Of a stretch of 64,000 nucleotides of DNA, positions 38,829-53,524 are shown one piece after another. The notes beneath the pieces were generated by a model. It had not been told where the DNA came from and did no database searches. It saw only the letters and a list, made by a program, of their open reading frames with translations. The first letter of the stretch is position 1; each line of letters opens with the position of its first letter. Both the position numbers and the translations under genes were made by a program. Source of the DNA: Ferranicluibacter rubi (GTDB lineage: Bacteria > Pseudomonadota > Alphaproteobacteria > Rhizobiales > Rhizobiaceae); assembly GCF_011603255.1 (NCBI RefSeq), contig NZ_JAANCM010000002.1, forward strand, positions 310,001 to 374,000, read 5' to 3'.

Positions 38829-39488
38829 ATGATCACGATGTCCCGAACGGCTCTTGCCGCCGCTTGCTATGCGCTCGTAGCCTTCAGTCTCCCTCATGCT
38901 GCACAGGCAGAGGATCGCTTAATCTGGCAGCCGACGAAGTCGGGCGAAAATGGCATGCATCTGCGGATGGGTATCAAGCTTCCGGTGGAAGGAGAGGCGA
39001 GCGCAGGCGCCGACGTGGCGGTGGCCGCCAGCCGCTCCGGCCGCGTCGAGGACACGCCGGTCGATGTCTGGGCGCGCGTCGCCGTTCGCCGCGGCACGAG
39101 CACGGCCGTGGTCACCAGCCGAACCATTGACGGTGTGTTCGACCCACGGACGGGGAACGGCAATCTGGATGTCGGCATGGATCGAAAGCGAATCCTGACC
39201 GAAAGTTTCGATCTGGAGCGTGGCCGCAGCGTCAACGTCTCCTGCAACGCACATCTCAAGCGCTGTGACAATGTCGTTCTCAGCCAGTCGGCCCGTTTGT
39301 CGGCCGTGGCAACCGGAACAGCGCTCGTCGCGGAAGGGAACTACTCGTCCGCAACGCTCGACTTCTCCAATGTCGTTCGCGTCGAACAGAAGGTCACGCG
39401 GAAGATGAATGTGACGGCGGCGCTTGCCGCGCCGTTCAAGAATGATCGACAGGCGAGCCTCAGCCTGTCCTACGCCTTCAACTGGTAG
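38829..39488 (+). CDS. Conserved exported protein, possible outer-membrane beta-barrel
   Basis: A 219-residue protein with a signal peptide (SRTALAAACYALVAFSLPHAAQA, cleavage near residue 26) and a mature part with alternating polar/hydrophobic strands: LIWQPTKSGENGMHLRMGI, GADVAVAASRSGRV, VDVWARVAVRRGTSTAVV, ARLSAVATGTALVAEG, ending ASLSLSYAFNW. The strand pattern and aromatic C-terminus suggest an outer-membrane or periplasmic beta-structure. I recall similar rhizobial proteins beginning with EDRLxWQP; the function is unknown. Start 38829 or 38838; the longer open frame upstream has no protein character. It lies 273 bases after the epimerase gene and just before tRNA-Trp. Confidence 0.75.
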   Translation: MITMSRTALAAACYALVAFSLPHAAQAEDRLIWQPTKSGENGMHLRMGIKLPVEGEASAGADVAVAASRSGRVEDTPVDVWARVAVRRGTSTAVVTSRTIDGVFDPRTGNGNLDVGMDRKRILTESFDLERGRSVNVSCNAHLKRCDNVVLSQSARLSAVATGTALVAEGNYSSATLDFSNVVRVEQKVTRKMNVTAALAAPFKNDRQASLSLSYAFNW

Positions 39489-39635
39489 GGCTGCGTGTTC
39501 AATTCGTGCAAGAGGGGACGGTCCCGGCCGAAAAGATGAAAAGGGCTCTTGCCAATCCGGCCCGCCCGTCTTAAAGGAGCGCACGGTCGACACGACGACG
39601 ATACGCTCCCTGGAGTTGTTCCGTCTGCGCCGTGA

Positions 39636-39711
<76 letters not shown>

Positions 39712-39849
39712 TTTTCATATGTGATAGCGTCATTCCATAGCGGCACATCTCGTCGTAACTGTCGAAGCAAAGACGTTTTATATATTGGAACGACGGCTTG
39801 GCGCTTTCGGTGGTGGGCGGCATAATTCGCTTAAAAGATCGGAAAGTCC

Positions 39850-39878
39850 TTGTGATTTTCAGAATCGGTCTTTATGTA
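39850..39878 (+). promoter_or_regulatory. Possible promoter of secE-nusG
   Basis: TTGTGA (39850-39855), 17 bases, TATGTA (39873-39878), about 70 bases before secE in an A+T-rich leader that follows tRNA-Trp. The boxes are imperfect; read-through from tRNA-Trp is an alternative source of transcript. Confidence 0.4.
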
Positions 39879-39948
39879 GGGTTCAACAGACACGCGGCGC
39901 GTGGGGCTGAGCATTCAGCTTTACGGGCCGTCAAGGCGTGAGCATTCA

Positions 39949-40149
39949 ATGGCAGCGAAGACTAATCCCGTAACGTTTCTGAAGCAGGTCCGCTCCGAGA
40001 CGGCAAAAGTGACATGGCCCTCCCGCCGGGAAACCGTGATCTCCACGCTGATGGTGTTTATCATGGTCATCATTTCTGCGGCTTTCTTCTTTGCTGCGGA
40101 TCAATTGATGGGCTGGCTCATCGGCCTCGTCCTCAATGTCGGCATCTAA
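39949..40149 (+). CDS. secE: Preprotein translocase subunit SecE
   Basis: Small SecYEG subunit in the inner membrane. The 66 residues match the short, single-helix SecE: amphipathic [20 protein letters not shown] followed by one membrane helix [19 protein letters not shown] and a second hydrophobic stretch. The [10 protein letters not shown] motif is diagnostic. ATG 39949 follows AAGGCG (39933). nusG begins 19 bases after the stop; secE-nusG is a universal pair. Confidence 0.97.
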   Translation: MAAKTNPVTFLKQVRSETAKVTWPSRRETVISTLMVFIMVIISAAFFFAADQLMGWLIGLVLNVGI

Positions 40150-40168
40150 TCGAGTGGGAATGAACATG

Positions 40169-40696
40169 GCTCCGCGTTGGTATATCGTTCACGCCTATTC
40201 GAACTTCGAAAAGAAGGTTGCCGAGTCGATCGAAGAGAAGGCCAAGCAGAAGGGCTTGAGCCATCTGTTTGAAAAGATCCTGGTTCCGACGGAAAAGGTT
40301 GTCGAAGTCCGTCGCGGCCGCAAGGTCGATGCCGAGCGCAAGTTCTTTCCGGGTTACGTTATGGTTCGCGCCAACCTGACGGATGAGGCCTATCATCTCA
40401 TCAAGAACACACCGAAGGTCACCGGGTTCCTTGGCTCCGACAATAAGCCCGTTCCGATCCCGGACCATGAAGCCGAGCGCATTCTCGGGCAGGTTCAGGA
40501 CGGCGTGGACCGGCCGAAGCCTTCGATCTCGTTCGAGGTCGGCGAGCAGGTCCGCGTTTCGGACGGTCCCTTCGCCTCGTTCAACGGCATCGTTCAGGAT
40601 GTCGACGAAGAGCGGGCCCGTCTCAAGGTCGAAGTTTCGATCTTTGGTCGCGCAACGCCGGTCGATCTCGAATTCGCTCAGGTCGAGAAGGTCTGA
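40169..40696 (+). CDS. nusG: Transcription termination/antitermination protein NusG
   Basis: Binds RNA polymerase and couples it to Rho or to the ribosome via S10. The 175 residues comprise the NGN domain ([19 protein letters not shown] ... [31 protein letters not shown]) and a C-terminal KOW domain ([27 protein letters not shown]). ATG 40169 is taken with GGGA eight bases upstream; ATG 40160 would add three residues. A 229-base leader separates it from rplK. Confidence 0.97.
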   Translation, partial: APRWYIVHAYSNFEKKVAESIEEKAKQKGLSHLFEKILVPTEKVVEVRRGRKVDAERKFFPGYVMVRANLTDEAYHLIKNTPKVTGFLGSDNKPVPIPDHEAERILGQVQDGVDRPKPSISFEVGEQVRVSDGPFASFNGIVQDVDEERARLKVEVSIFGRATPVDLEFAQVEKV

Positions 40697-40925
40697 GCCG
40701 ACGTAATGACGATCCGCCCAAGGGTGGATCTTCAGGCGGCGATATCGCCGCTACCGCGTGGAAGGGGAAGGGCTCTTAGCCGGACCCGGAAACCGCACCA
40801 CGCAACCGCAGCCGCCGCATTTCATCGAGATACGGCATCCGTGACCGGGAAACCGGTCGAACGCCCGGTCCACGATGCGCCTTCACGGTGTGTCCGAGGG
40901 TCGGACAGAGAAAAGGCAGAGAGTA

Positions 40926-41357
40926 ATGGCTAAGAAAGTTATGGGCCACCTCAAGCTGCAGGTGAAGGCAGGGTCGGCCAATCCGTCCCCGCCGATCGGT
41001 CCTGCACTTGGTCAGCGCGGCATCAACATCATGGAATTCTGCAAGGCGTTCAATGCCGCCACGCAGGAAATGGAAAAGGGCATGCCGATCCCGGTCGTCA
41101 TCACCTACTTCCAGGACAAGTCCTTCACCTTCATGATGAAGAAGCCGCCGGTCAGCTACTTCCTCAAGAAGGAAGCAAAGATCACCTCGGGCTCCAAGAC
41201 CCCGGGCAAGGGCGGCGCTGCCGCAACCCTCACCAAGGCTCAGATCCGTTCGATCGCTGAAGCCAAGATGAAGGACCTCAATGCAGCCGATATCGAAGGC
41301 GCGATGACCATGATCGAGGGCTCCGCCCGCGCCATGGGTCTGGAAGTGGTGGCGTAA
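40926..41357 (+). CDS. rplK: 50S ribosomal protein L11
   Basis: Builds the GTPase-associated centre with L10 and 23S rRNA and is needed for RelA activation. The 143 residues start [16 protein letters not shown] with [24 protein letters not shown] in the N-terminal domain and the RNA-binding [25 protein letters not shown] at the C-terminus. ATG 40926 follows AGAGAGTA-type spacing. rplA starts two bases after the stop codon begins a coupled pair, the classic L11 operon in which L1 represses translation. Confidence 0.98.
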   Translation: MAKKVMGHLKLQVKAGSANPSPPIGPALGQRGINIMEFCKAFNAATQEMEKGMPIPVVITYFQDKSFTFMMKKPPVSYFLKKEAKITSGSKTPGKGGAAATLTKAQIRSIAEAKMKDLNAADIEGAMTMIEGSARAMGLEVVA

Positions 41358-41358
41358 G

Positions 41359-42057
41359 ATGACAAAGCTTGCAAAGCGCGTACAGAAGACCCGCGAAGGC
41401 GTCGATCCCACCAAGATCTACAGCCTGTCGGACGCTATCGGCATGGTCAAGGAACGGGCGATCGCCAAGTTCGACGAAACCATCGAAGTGGCCATGAACC
41501 TCGGCGTTGACCCGCGTCACGCCGACCAGATGGTCCGCGGCGTCGTCAACCTGCCGAACGGCACCGGCCGCGACGTTCGCGTCGCCGTTTTCGCGCGTGG
41601 CGCCAAGGCTGACGAAGCCCGTGCTGCTGGCGCAGACGTCGTTGGCGCCGAAGATCTCGTCGAGATCGTTCAGGGCGGCAAGATCGACTTCGATCGTTGC
41701 ATCGCGACCCCGGACATGATGCCGCTCGTCGGCCGCCTCGGCAAGGTTCTCGGCCCCCGCGGTATGATGCCGAACCCGAAGGTCGGCACCGTGACCATGG
41801 ACGTCACCGGCGCCGTCAAGGCTTCCAAGGGTGGCGCTGTCGAGTTCCGCGTCGAGAAGGCTGGTATCATCCACGCCGGCATCGGCAAGGCCTCGTTCGA
41901 GCCTAGCGCTCTGGAAGAAAACATCCGTGCTTTCGCGGATGCGGTCATCAAGGCGAAGCCGGCAGGTGCCAAGGGCAACTACGTCAAGCGCATCGCGATT
42001 TCCTCGACCATGGGTCCGGGCGTCAAGATCGATCTGTCGACGCTCAGCGTCGCCTGA
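41359..42057 (+). CDS. rplA: 50S ribosomal protein L1
   Basis: Forms the mobile L1 stalk and is the translational repressor of its own operon in E. coli. The 232 residues contain [46 protein letters not shown] and [24 protein letters not shown], the RNA-binding signatures. It begins one base after the rplK stop codon, so translation is coupled. Length 232 against 234 in E. coli. Confidence 0.98.
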   Translation: MTKLAKRVQKTREGVDPTKIYSLSDAIGMVKERAIAKFDETIEVAMNLGVDPRHADQMVRGVVNLPNGTGRDVRVAVFARGAKADEARAAGADVVGAEDLVEIVQGGKIDFDRCIATPDMMPLVGRLGKVLGPRGMMPNPKVGTVTMDVTGAVKASKGGAVEFRVEKAGIIHAGIGKASFEPSALEENIRAFADAVIKAKPAGAKGNYVKRIAISSTMGPGVKIDLSTLSVA

Positions 42058-42385
42058 TTTGTCGGCGGGGTGAAAGCCCTGCCGAACACGAATTCCGGTC
42101 CTTCGGGACCGGATCTCCGGGCTTCCGCCCGGAACTCCTGTCCGAGATTGCAGGTGGTTATCCCTTAATCACTGATGCCTGCATGAGACGGGTGAGACCC
42201 GAATTTGTCCTTAAGCCTCGGCCAAGGGAAACATCGGTTCGAACCTCGGCTTGCCTTGTGAGCGCTTCGCGGCGCTTCGCAGGGGACAGGATCCTCGAGC
42301 GTCGCACGGGATCGTTTGTATCCCGCGCGGCAAAGGCAAACCCGGCAGGCCTGCAGGATTGCGGTCTGCCAACTGGAGATAGGCA
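42058..42385 (+). promoter_or_regulatory. rplJL leader with tandem hairpins
   Basis: 328 bases between rplA and rplJ. Two adjacent tetraloop hairpins stand at 42094-42113 (TCCGGTCC TTCG GGACCGGA) and 42116-42133 (TCCGGGC TTCC GCCCGGA), without a T-run. Further on come several GC-rich pairable stretches before the GGAGAT ribosome site of rplJ. The rplJ leader is where L10-L7/L12 represses translation in other bacteria; the same role here is inference. Confidence 0.6.
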
Positions 42386-42907
42386 GTGGAAAGAGCGGAA
42401 AAACGCGAATTCGTCACGGAGCTGAACGAAGTCTTCAAGGCTTCCGGTTCGGTTGTTGTGGCCCACTATGCCGGCGTCACCGTTGCGCAAATGAACGATT
42501 TTCGTTCGAAGATGCGCGCAGCTGGCGGCACCGTCAAAGTCGCGAAGAACCGCCTGGCCAAGATTGCCCTTCAGGGTACGGAGTCCGAAGGGATCATCGA
42601 TCTCTTCAAGGGTCAGACGCTGATTGCATACAGCGTCGATCCGATCGTGGCTCCCAAGGTCGTCGTGGATTTCGCCAAGACCAACGACAAGGTCGTTGTT
42701 CTCGGTGGTTCCATGGGCACCACAACGCTGAATGCGGAAGGCGTCAAGTCGCTTGCGACCCTGCCTTCGCTGGACGAACTGCGTGGAAGGCTGCTGGGCA
42801 TGATCCAGACGCCGGCTACCCGGATCGCAAGCGTTGTTGCAGCACCGGCAAGCCAGCTTGCCCGCGTGTTCGCGGCCTACGCCAAGAAGGACGAAGAAGC
42901 CGCATAA
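42386..42907 (+). CDS. rplJ: 50S ribosomal protein L10
   Basis: Stalk base that anchors L7/L12 dimers. The 173 residues begin at a GTG codon (42386, ribosome site GGAGAT at 42375): [41 protein letters not shown] with the 23S-binding part, [12 protein letters not shown], and a C-terminal helix [14 protein letters not shown] that receives L7/L12. The alternative start codon together with the structured leader fits tight translational control. Confidence 0.97.
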   Translation: MERAEKREFVTELNEVFKASGSVVVAHYAGVTVAQMNDFRSKMRAAGGTVKVAKNRLAKIALQGTESEGIIDLFKGQTLIAYSVDPIVAPKVVVDFAKTNDKVVVLGGSMGTTTLNAEGVKSLATLPSLDELRGRLLGMIQTPATRIASVVAAPASQLARVFAAYAKKDEEAA

Positions 42908-42966
42908 GGCGGTTTTTCGCTGTTTATATCAACATCGGTTCGAATTGAACAAAAGGAACTATGACT

Positions 42967-43344
<378 letters not shown>

Positions 43345-43360
43345 TCTGGCTTTATGACAG

Positions 43361-43392
43361 AGAGAGGCGGCCCGAAAGGGCTGCCTCTCTTT
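43361..43392 (+). terminator. Attenuator-type hairpin between rplL and rpoB
   Basis: 13-base stem AGAGAGGCGGCCC (43361-43373) / GGGCTGCCTCTCT (43378-43390) with GAAA loop, followed by TTT. It lies 17 bases after rplL and probably lets only a fraction of polymerases continue into rpoBC, as the rplL-rpoB attenuator does in E. coli. Confidence 0.75.
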
Positions 43393-43409
43393 GACCGTTT
43401 TTCGAACGT

Positions 43410-43448
43410 ATTACCCAAAAGCCCCCACATAATCGGCTTTTTGGTAAT
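43410..43448 (+). promoter_or_regulatory. Second hairpin in the rplL-rpoB gap, possible RNase III site
   Basis: Arms ATTACCCAAAAGCC (43410-43423) and GGCTTTTTGGTAAT (43435-43448) pair over 14 positions with one mismatch and an 11-base loop. In E. coli the rplL-rpoB spacer folds into a hairpin cut by RNase III; this could be the analogue. No further gene is visible in the 265-base spacer. Confidence 0.55.
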
Positions 43449-43609
43449 GGGTTCTTCAAGAGGATGGTCCCGGTACCTGGACGACACGGCATTCCGCGCT
43501 TTGTGTCCTGGGCCGCGAGACGAGATTGAGCAATCCATCTTAGACGGGGTCGACTGGCCATCGGTCCCCGTCCGTTGCAGGCCCGGATGCACATATTGAA
43601 GGAGCGACG

Positions 43610-46600
43610 ATGGCTCAGACCCTTACGTTTAACGGTCGCAGGCGCGTACGCAAGTTTTTCGGCAAAATTCCCGAAGTCGCAGAAATGCCGAACCTCATCG
43701 AGGTTCAGAAGGCGTCCTACGACCAGTTCCTGATGGTCAAGGAGCCGGCCGGCGGCCGTCCTGACGAAGGGCTGCAGTCGGTTTTCAAGTCCGTCTTCCC
43801 GATCAGCGATTTTTCCGGCGCCTCCATGCTGGAGTTCGTCTCCTATGAGTTCGAGCCCCCGAAGTTCGACGTCGACGAATGCCGTCAGCGCGACCTGACC
43901 TACGCAGCGCCGCTCAAGGTGACGCTGCGCCTCATCGTGTTCGATATCGATGAAGATACGGGCGCGAAGTCCGTCAAGGACATCAAGGAACAGAACGTTT
44001 ACATGGGCGACATGCCGCTCATGACGAACAACGGTACGTTCATCGTCAACGGCACCGAGCGCGTCATCGTTTCGCAGATGCACCGTTCGCCGGGCGTGTT
44101 CTTCGACCACGACAAGGGCAAGAGCCACTCGTCGGGCAAGCTGCTGTTCGCTGCACGCGTCATTCCGTATCGCGGTTCCTGGCTCGATATCGAATTCGAC
44201 GCCAAGGACATCGTGCACGCACGTATCGACCGTCGCCGCAAGATCCCCGTCTCCTCCCTGCTGATGGCACTCGGCATGGACGGCGAGGAGATCCTCGAGA
44301 CATTCTACACCAAGTCCTTCTACAAGCGTGACGGCAAGGGCTGGCGGATTCCGTTCCAGCCGGAGGTCCTGAAGGGCCAGAAGGCTATCACCGAGATGGT
44401 CGACGCCGACACCGGCGAAGTCGTCGTGGAAAGCGGCAAGAAGCTGACCCCGCGGCTGCTCCGTTCGCTGACCGAGAAGGGCCTGAAGGCCATTAAGGCG
44501 TCCGACGACGATCTCTACGGCAACTACCTTGCCGAAGACCTCGTCAATACGGAAACCGGTGAAATCTTCCTGGAAGCCGGCGACGAGATCGACGAGAAGA
44601 CCCTCGGCGTCATCCTCGCTGCAGGCTTCGATGAGATCCCCGTTCTCGACATCGACCACATCAATGTCGGCGCCTACATCCGCAACACGATCGCTGTCGA
44701 TAAGAACGAGAACCGTCAGGACGCTCTGTTCGATATCTACCGCGTCATGCGCCCGGGCGAGCCGCCGACCATGGATTCGGCCGAAGCCATGTTCAACACG
44801 CTGTTCTTCGATTCGGAGCGTTACGATCTCTCCGCCGTCGGCCGCGTGAAGATGAACATGCGTCTCGACGTCGACGCTGCCGATACGGTCCGCGTTCTGC
44901 GCAAGGAAGACATCCTTGCCGTGGTCCGGATGCTGGTCGATCTGCGTGACGGCAAGGGCGAAATCGACGACATCGACAACCTCGGCAACCGCCGCGTTCG
45001 GTCCGTTGGCGAACTGATGGAAAATCAGTATCGTCTCGGCCTGCTCCGCATGGAGCGCGCCATCAAGGAGCGCATGTCGTCGATCGAGATCGACACCGTC
45101 ATGCCGCAGGACCTGATCAACGCCAAGCCGGCGGCTGCCGCCGTGCGCGAGTTCTTTGGTTCCTCGCAGCTGTCGCAGTTCATGGACCAGGTGAACCCGC
45201 TCTCGGAAATCACCCACAAGCGCCGTCTTTCGGCTCTTGGACCGGGCGGTCTGACCCGTGAGCGCGCAGGCTTCGAAGTCCGCGACGTTCACCCGACCCA
45301 CTATGGCCGTATTTGCCCGATCGAGACGCCGGAAGGCCCGAACATCGGTCTGATCAACTCGCTTGCAACCTTTGCCCGCGTCAACAAGTACGGCTTCATC
45401 GAAAGCCCGTACCGCAAGATCGTGGACGGCAAGGTGACACGCGAAGTGGTCTACCTCTCCGCCATGGAAGAGGCCAAGTACCACGTCGCACAGGCGAACT
45501 CCGTGCTGAACGCCGAGAACGAATTCGAAGAAGAATTCGTCGTCTGCCGTCACTCGGGCGAAGTCATGCTGACGCCGCGCGACCAGATCAACCTGATGGA
45601 CGTCTCGCCGAAGCAGCTCGTGTCCGTTGCCGCCGCTCTCATCCCGTTCCTTGAGAACGACGATGCGAACCGCGCGCTCATGGGCTCGAACATGCAGCGT
45701 CAGGCCGTGCCTCTGCTGCGCGCCGAAGCGCCTTTCGTGGGCACCGGCATGGAGCCCGTCGTGGCCCGTGACTCGGGCGCCGCCATCGCGGCTCGCCGTA
45801 GCGGCGTCGTCGACCAAGTCGATGCGACGCGTATCGTTATCCGCGCCACGGAAGATCTCGAGTCCGGCAAGTCCGGCGTCGATATCTATCGCCTGCAGAA
45901 GTTCCAGCGCTCCAACCAGAACACCTGCGTCAACCAGCGCCCGCTGGTCACCGTCGGTGACATCCTGAACAAGGGCGACATTATCGCGGACGGTCCTTCG
46001 ACCGACCTCGGCGATCTCGCACTTGGCCGCAACGCGCTCGTCGCGTTCATGCCCTGGAACGGCTACAACTACGAGGATTCGATCCTGCTGTCCGAGCGCA
46101 TCGTGCGCGACGACGTGTTCACCTCCATCCACATCGAAGAATTCGAAGTGATGGCGCGCGACACGAAGCTGGGTCCGGAAGAAATCACGCGCGACATTCC
46201 GAACGTTTCGGAAGAAGCGCTGAAGAACCTCGACGAAGCCGGCATCGTCTATATCGGTGCGGAAGTGCAGCCGGGCGATATCCTCGTCGGCAAGATCACG
46301 CCGAAGGGTGAAAGCCCGATGACGCCGGAAGAGAAGCTTCTGCGCGCCATCTTCGGCGAAAAGGCTTCCGACGTCCGTGACACGTCCATGCGCATGCCCC
46401 CGGGCACGTTCGGGACCATCGTTGAAGTTCGCGTTTTCAACCGCCACGGCGTTGAGAAGGACGAGCGTGCGATGGCGATCGAGCGCGAGGAAATCGAACG
46501 TCTCGCAAAGGACCGCGACGACGAGCAGGCGATTCTCGACCGCAACGTCTATGCCCGCCTGATCGACATGCTGCGCGGCCACGCCGCCGTTGCAGGTCCG

Positions 46601-47749
46601 AAGAGCTTCAAGAAGGGCACGGAGCTGACCAACGCGATCGTCTCCGAATATCCCCGCTCGCAGTGGTGGATGTTCGCCGTCGAGGACGAAAAGGCTCAGG
46701 GCGAGATCGAAGCTCTGCGGGGCCAGTACGACGAGTCGAAGTCGCTGCTCGAGCATCGCTTCATGGACAAGGTCGAAAAGGTCCAGCGCGGCGACGAAAT
46801 GCCTCCGGGCGTCATGAAGATGGTCAAGGTCTTCGTCGCTGTGAAGCGCAAGATCCAGCCGGGCGACAAGATGGCCGGCCGTCACGGCAACAAGGGTGTC
46901 GTGTCGCGCATCGTTCCGATCGAAGACATGCCGTTCCTGGAAGACGGTACGCATGTGGACGTGGTTCTGAACCCGCTGGGCGTGCCGTCGCGCATGAACG
47001 TCGGCCAGATCCTCGAGACGCACCTCGGCTGGGCTTGCGCCGGCATGGGTCGCAAGATCGGCGCGATGCTCGATGCCTATAAGGCAGGGGCTGAAATCCA
47101 GCCGCTGCGCGATGTCATCGACAGCGTCATCGGCTCCGGTCCCAAGGGCGAGCCGATCAAGGACTACGACGACGACAGCATCGTTCGTCTGGCCGAGCAG
47201 ACACGCCGCGGTGTGTCGATCGCAACGCCGGTCTTCGACGGCGCGGTGGAAGCCGACGTCAACGAAATGCTGGAGCAGGCAGGCCTGAACGTTTCCGGTC
47301 AGTCCACGCTGTACGATGGCCGCACGGGCGACCAGTTCGACCGTCAGGTGACCGTCGGCTACATCTACATGCTGAAGCTGAACCACCTTGTGGACGACAA
47401 GATCCACGCGCGTTCGATCGGTCCTTACTCGCTGGTCACCCAGCAGCCGCTCGGCGGCAAGGCCCAGTTCGGCGGTCAGCGCTTCGGGGAAATGGAAGTC
47501 TGGGCGCTGGAAGCCTACGGCGCCGCCTACACCCTGCAGGAAATGCTGACGGTGAAGTCGGACGACGTGGCCGGGCGTACCAAGGTCTACGAGGCGATCG
47601 TGCGCGGCGACGACACGTTCGAGGCGGGCATTCCGGAGAGCTTCAACGTTCTCGTCAAGGAAATGCGCTCCCTCGGCCTGTCCGTCGAGCTCGAGAACTC
47701 GAAGCTTGAAGAGCTCCAGCCGACGCAGCTGCCGGACGCCGCTGAATAA
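43610..47749 (+). CDS. rpoB: DNA-directed RNA polymerase subunit beta
   Basis: 1379 residues, slightly longer than the 1342 of E. coli. Starts [19 protein letters not shown]. The rifampicin pocket (about 517-550) reads [17 protein letters not shown] then [20 protein letters not shown], with the Ser, Asp, His, Arg and Ser residues that are mutated in resistant strains all in the sensitive form. Also visible are [16 protein letters not shown]-like [17 protein letters not shown], the active-site lysines in [15 protein letters not shown], and the C-terminal [30 protein letters not shown] 43610 follows AAGGAGCGACG. Transcribed from upstream ribosomal promoters through the rplL-rpoB hairpins; rpoC follows. 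Confidence 0.99.
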   Translation: MAQTLTFNGRRRVRKFFGKIPEVAEMPNLIEVQKASYDQFLMVKEPAGGRPDEGLQSVFKSVFPISDFSGASMLEFVSYEFEPPKFDVDECRQRDLTYAAPLKVTLRLIVFDIDEDTGAKSVKDIKEQNVYMGDMPLMTNNGTFIVNGTERVIVSQMHRSPGVFFDHDKGKSHSSGKLLFAARVIPYRGSWLDIEFDAKDIVHARIDRRRKIPVSSLLMALGMDGEEILETFYTKSFYKRDGKGWRIPFQPEVLKGQKAITEMVDADTGEVVVESGKKLTPRLLRSLTEKGLKAIKASDDDLYGNYLAEDLVNTETGEIFLEAGDEIDEKTLGVILAAGFDEIPVLDIDHINVGAYIRNTIAVDKNENRQDALFDIYRVMRPGEPPTMDSAEAMFNTLFFDSERYDLSAVGRVKMNMRLDVDAADTVRVLRKEDILAVVRMLVDLRDGKGEIDDIDNLGNRRVRSVGELMENQYRLGLLRMERAIKERMSSIEIDTVMPQDLINAKPAAAAVREFFGSSQLSQFMDQVNPLSEITHKRRLSALGPGGLTRERAGFEVRDVHPTHYGRICPIETPEGPNIGLINSLATFARVNKYGFIESPYRKIVDGKVTREVVYLSAMEEAKYHVAQANSVLNAENEFEEEFVVCRHSGEVMLTPRDQINLMDVSPKQLVSVAAALIPFLENDDANRALMGSNMQRQAVPLLRAEAPFVGTGMEPVVARDSGAAIAARRSGVVDQVDATRIVIRATEDLESGKSGVDIYRLQKFQRSNQNTCVNQRPLVTVGDILNKGDIIADGPSTDLGDLALGRNALVAFMPWNGYNYEDSILLSERIVRDDVFTSIHIEEFEVMARDTKLGPEEITRDIPNVSEEALKNLDEAGIVYIGAEVQPGDILVGKITPKGESPMTPEEKLLRAIFGEKASDVRDTSMRMPPGTFGTIVEVRVFNRHGVEKDERAMAIEREEIERLAKDRDDEQAILDRNVYARLIDMLRGHAAVAGPKSFKKGTELTNAIVSEYPRSQWWMFAVEDEKAQGEIEALRGQYDESKSLLEHRFMDKVEKVQRGDEMPPGVMKMVKVFVAVKRKIQPGDKMAGRHGNKGVVSRIVPIEDMPFLEDGTHVDVVLNPLGVPSRMNVGQILETHLGWACAGMGRKIGAMLDAYKAGAEIQPLRDVIDSVIGSGPKGEPIKDYDDDSIVRLAEQTRRGVSIATPVFDGAVEADVNEMLEQAGLNVSGQSTLYDGRTGDQFDRQVTVGYIYMLKLNHLVDDKIHARSIGPYSLVTQQPLGGKAQFGGQRFGEMEVWALEAYGAAYTLQEMLTVKSDDVAGRTKVYEAIVRGDDTFEAGIPESFNVLVKEMRSLGLSVELENSKLEELQPTQLPDAAE

Positions 47750-47942
47750 AACGCGATTGACGCGCGCGCCTCGACCAGGCGCGCGCAGGTCCTGCCGGTC
47801 GTTTTCCTAGAGAAGATGACGGGCAGGGCGCTGAGCCGCACCCGATGCGGTTTTATCCGTTTGACGAGCAAAGGGGCCGGCGCCCCGGGAAATGCCGGCC
47901 ACCGCGCTCATGATAAGGGGCCTTGCCCCAAAGGAGATAGGC

Positions 47943-52148
<4,206 letters not shown>

Positions 52149-52169
52149 TCGGCAGACGCGACCACATGA

Positions 52170-52201
52170 AAAAGCCGCCCGGAGCGATCCGGGCGGCTTT
52201 T
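52170..52201 (+). terminator. Intrinsic terminator of the rpoBC operon
   Basis: Perfect 14-base stem AAAAGCCGCCCGGA (52170-52183) / TCCGGGCGGCTTTT (52188-52201), loop GCGA. It lies 21 bases after rpoC and, being symmetrical, can also stop the convergent small gene at 52251-52547. Confidence 0.9.
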
Positions 52202-52250
52202 GACGTTTAGAAGTCTCAGAAGGTGAGGGCGGTTCAGCTTCTGGGCGCGG

Positions 52251-52547
52251 TCAGTTGAACCGGATGATCGCCACTTCGCCTTCCAGCGCACCCTTGTAAG
52301 CGGACGCATGCGGCTCGTCCTCCGGCACGCCTTCGAGCATGCCGATCTGGTCGAGGTCCGCCTCAAGGAAGCCTTCCTCGGCCAGGGCGTTCAGAGCTTC
52401 GCGGACAGCGGAGTCGTCGTCAGCGGCGCGGAGCACGACGTGGATATCGACACCCTCGCCGCCGCCGTCCTCTTCGAAGGCCTTGCCGATGATGATGAAG
52501 ACCATGGGATCGTCGGAATTGTTGTCGTTGTCGGGCAGGACCGTCAT
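52251..52547 (-). CDS. Small acidic conserved protein, unknown function
   Basis: A 98-residue acidic protein: MTVLPDNDNNSDDPMVFIIIG, then AFEEDGGGEGVDIHVVLRAADDDSAVREALNALAEEGFLEADLDQIG, ending GEVAIIRFN. Alternating strands and helices suggest a small alpha/beta fold; no signal or membrane segment. AGAGGAG lies 6 bases before the ATG at 52547, a strong site. I recall relatives only in Rhizobiales, usually as hypothetical proteins. It is the sole leftward gene between rpoC and rpsL and shares the rpoC terminator. Confidence 0.75.
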   Translation of the reverse strand: MTVLPDNDNNSDDPMVFIIIGKAFEEDGGGEGVDIHVVLRAADDDSAVREALNALAEEGFLEADLDQIGMLEGVPEDEPHASAYKGALEGEVAIIRFN

Positions 52548-53095
52548 GGAGACTCCTCTTGTCGGGTCTTTGAAAATGCGGCACTGAGCGCCGATGAAGT
52601 GATCTATATCAAAAGCGGCAGTCCCGACAATTCGTTCCCGCAGCATCTTTGAGCGGAAGCGATTCTTTCTGCAAGCTGTTGCCGATTCTCATGATGGGCG
52701 TCCGTTTGCGGCTCGGGACTCTGCCGGGCAGCCAATCGAGAAGCGTCGGAAACCCCGCATTTGCAGGCTTTCGGGACCAAAGCAGGGGAGAATCTTTAGG
52801 ATTTGCCCTTGACGCAGGGGGGGTAAAACAGTACACCCCGCCTCATCGGAGCCCATGTGAGGCTGGCTGGTTCGGAACGACACGTTCTGGAGTTCGCCTC
52901 AAACAAGGTTCAAACGCACGCTGAAGACCAAGAATGCTGCACGCAAGACGCCCGAAACGGCGTCCTCTGCTTTTCATGGGGCATCTGCTGAAACGCGGAT
53001 CGGCCCTTGTTCGCGCATTTTCACGCGTACGCAAAAGCCGGAGACGGCGTTGATCCGCCCGAAAGGGTAACGAAGATTTTGCAAGGGATGGTTAT
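52548..53095. other. Region between the small acidic gene and rpsL
   Basis: 548 bases without a supported gene. It contains the likely str promoter (52809-52837) and so a leader of roughly 250 bases before rpsL. Within the leader GACGCC (52947-52952) and GGCGTC (52959-52964) form a short hairpin followed by a T-rich patch. Open frames here do not look like proteins. Confidence 0.5.
52809..52837 (+). promoter_or_regulatory. Possible promoter of the str operon
   Basis: CTTGACG gives a good -35 (TTGACG, 52809-52814); 17 bases on, TACACC (52832-52837) is a weak -10. G-run and C-run flanks (GGGG...CCCC) surround the spacer. It would drive rpsL-rpsG-fusA-tufB. Confidence 0.4.
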
Positions 53096-53467
53096 ATGCC
53101 TACCGTAAACCAGCTGATCCGCAAGCCGCGTCAGGCACAGGTCAAGCGCAACAAGGTACCGGCGCTTCAGGAAAATCCGCAGAAGCGCGGCGTCTGCACA
53201 CGCGTCTACACGACGACCCCGAAGAAGCCGAACTCGGCACTTCGTAAGGTTGCCAAGATCCGTCTGACCAATGGCTTCGAAGTCATCGGCTACATCCCGG
53301 GTGAAGGCCACAACCTGCAGGAACACTCCGTCGTGATGATCCGCGGCGGCCGCGTCAAGGACTTGCCCGGCGTTCGCTACCACATCATCCGTGGTGTTCT
53401 CGATACCCAGGGTGTCAAGAACCGTAAGCAGCGTCGTTCGAAGTACGGCGCAAAGCGTCCGAAGTAA
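53096..53467 (+). CDS. rpsL: 30S ribosomal protein S12
   Basis: Decoding-centre protein and streptomycin target. The 123 residues begin [15 protein letters not shown] and contain [15 protein letters not shown] (Lys43 equivalent) and [17 protein letters not shown] (Lys88 equivalent), both in the streptomycin-sensitive form. KYGAKRPK ends the protein as usual. ATG 53096 follows AAGGGATGG. First gene of the str operon; rpsG starts 57 bases later. Confidence 0.98.
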
Positions 53468-53524
53468 TCGATCACCAGCGCCATTTCGCTGGGTAAACAA
53501 AGATAAAGTTGAGAGACGAAACAT

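Noticed and set aside
43352-47407. Very long open frame (about 1350 codons) antisense to rpoB
   Set aside because: High-GC third positions of rpoB keep the opposite strand free of stops; composition is His/Asp/Val-rich noise and no family pattern is seen.
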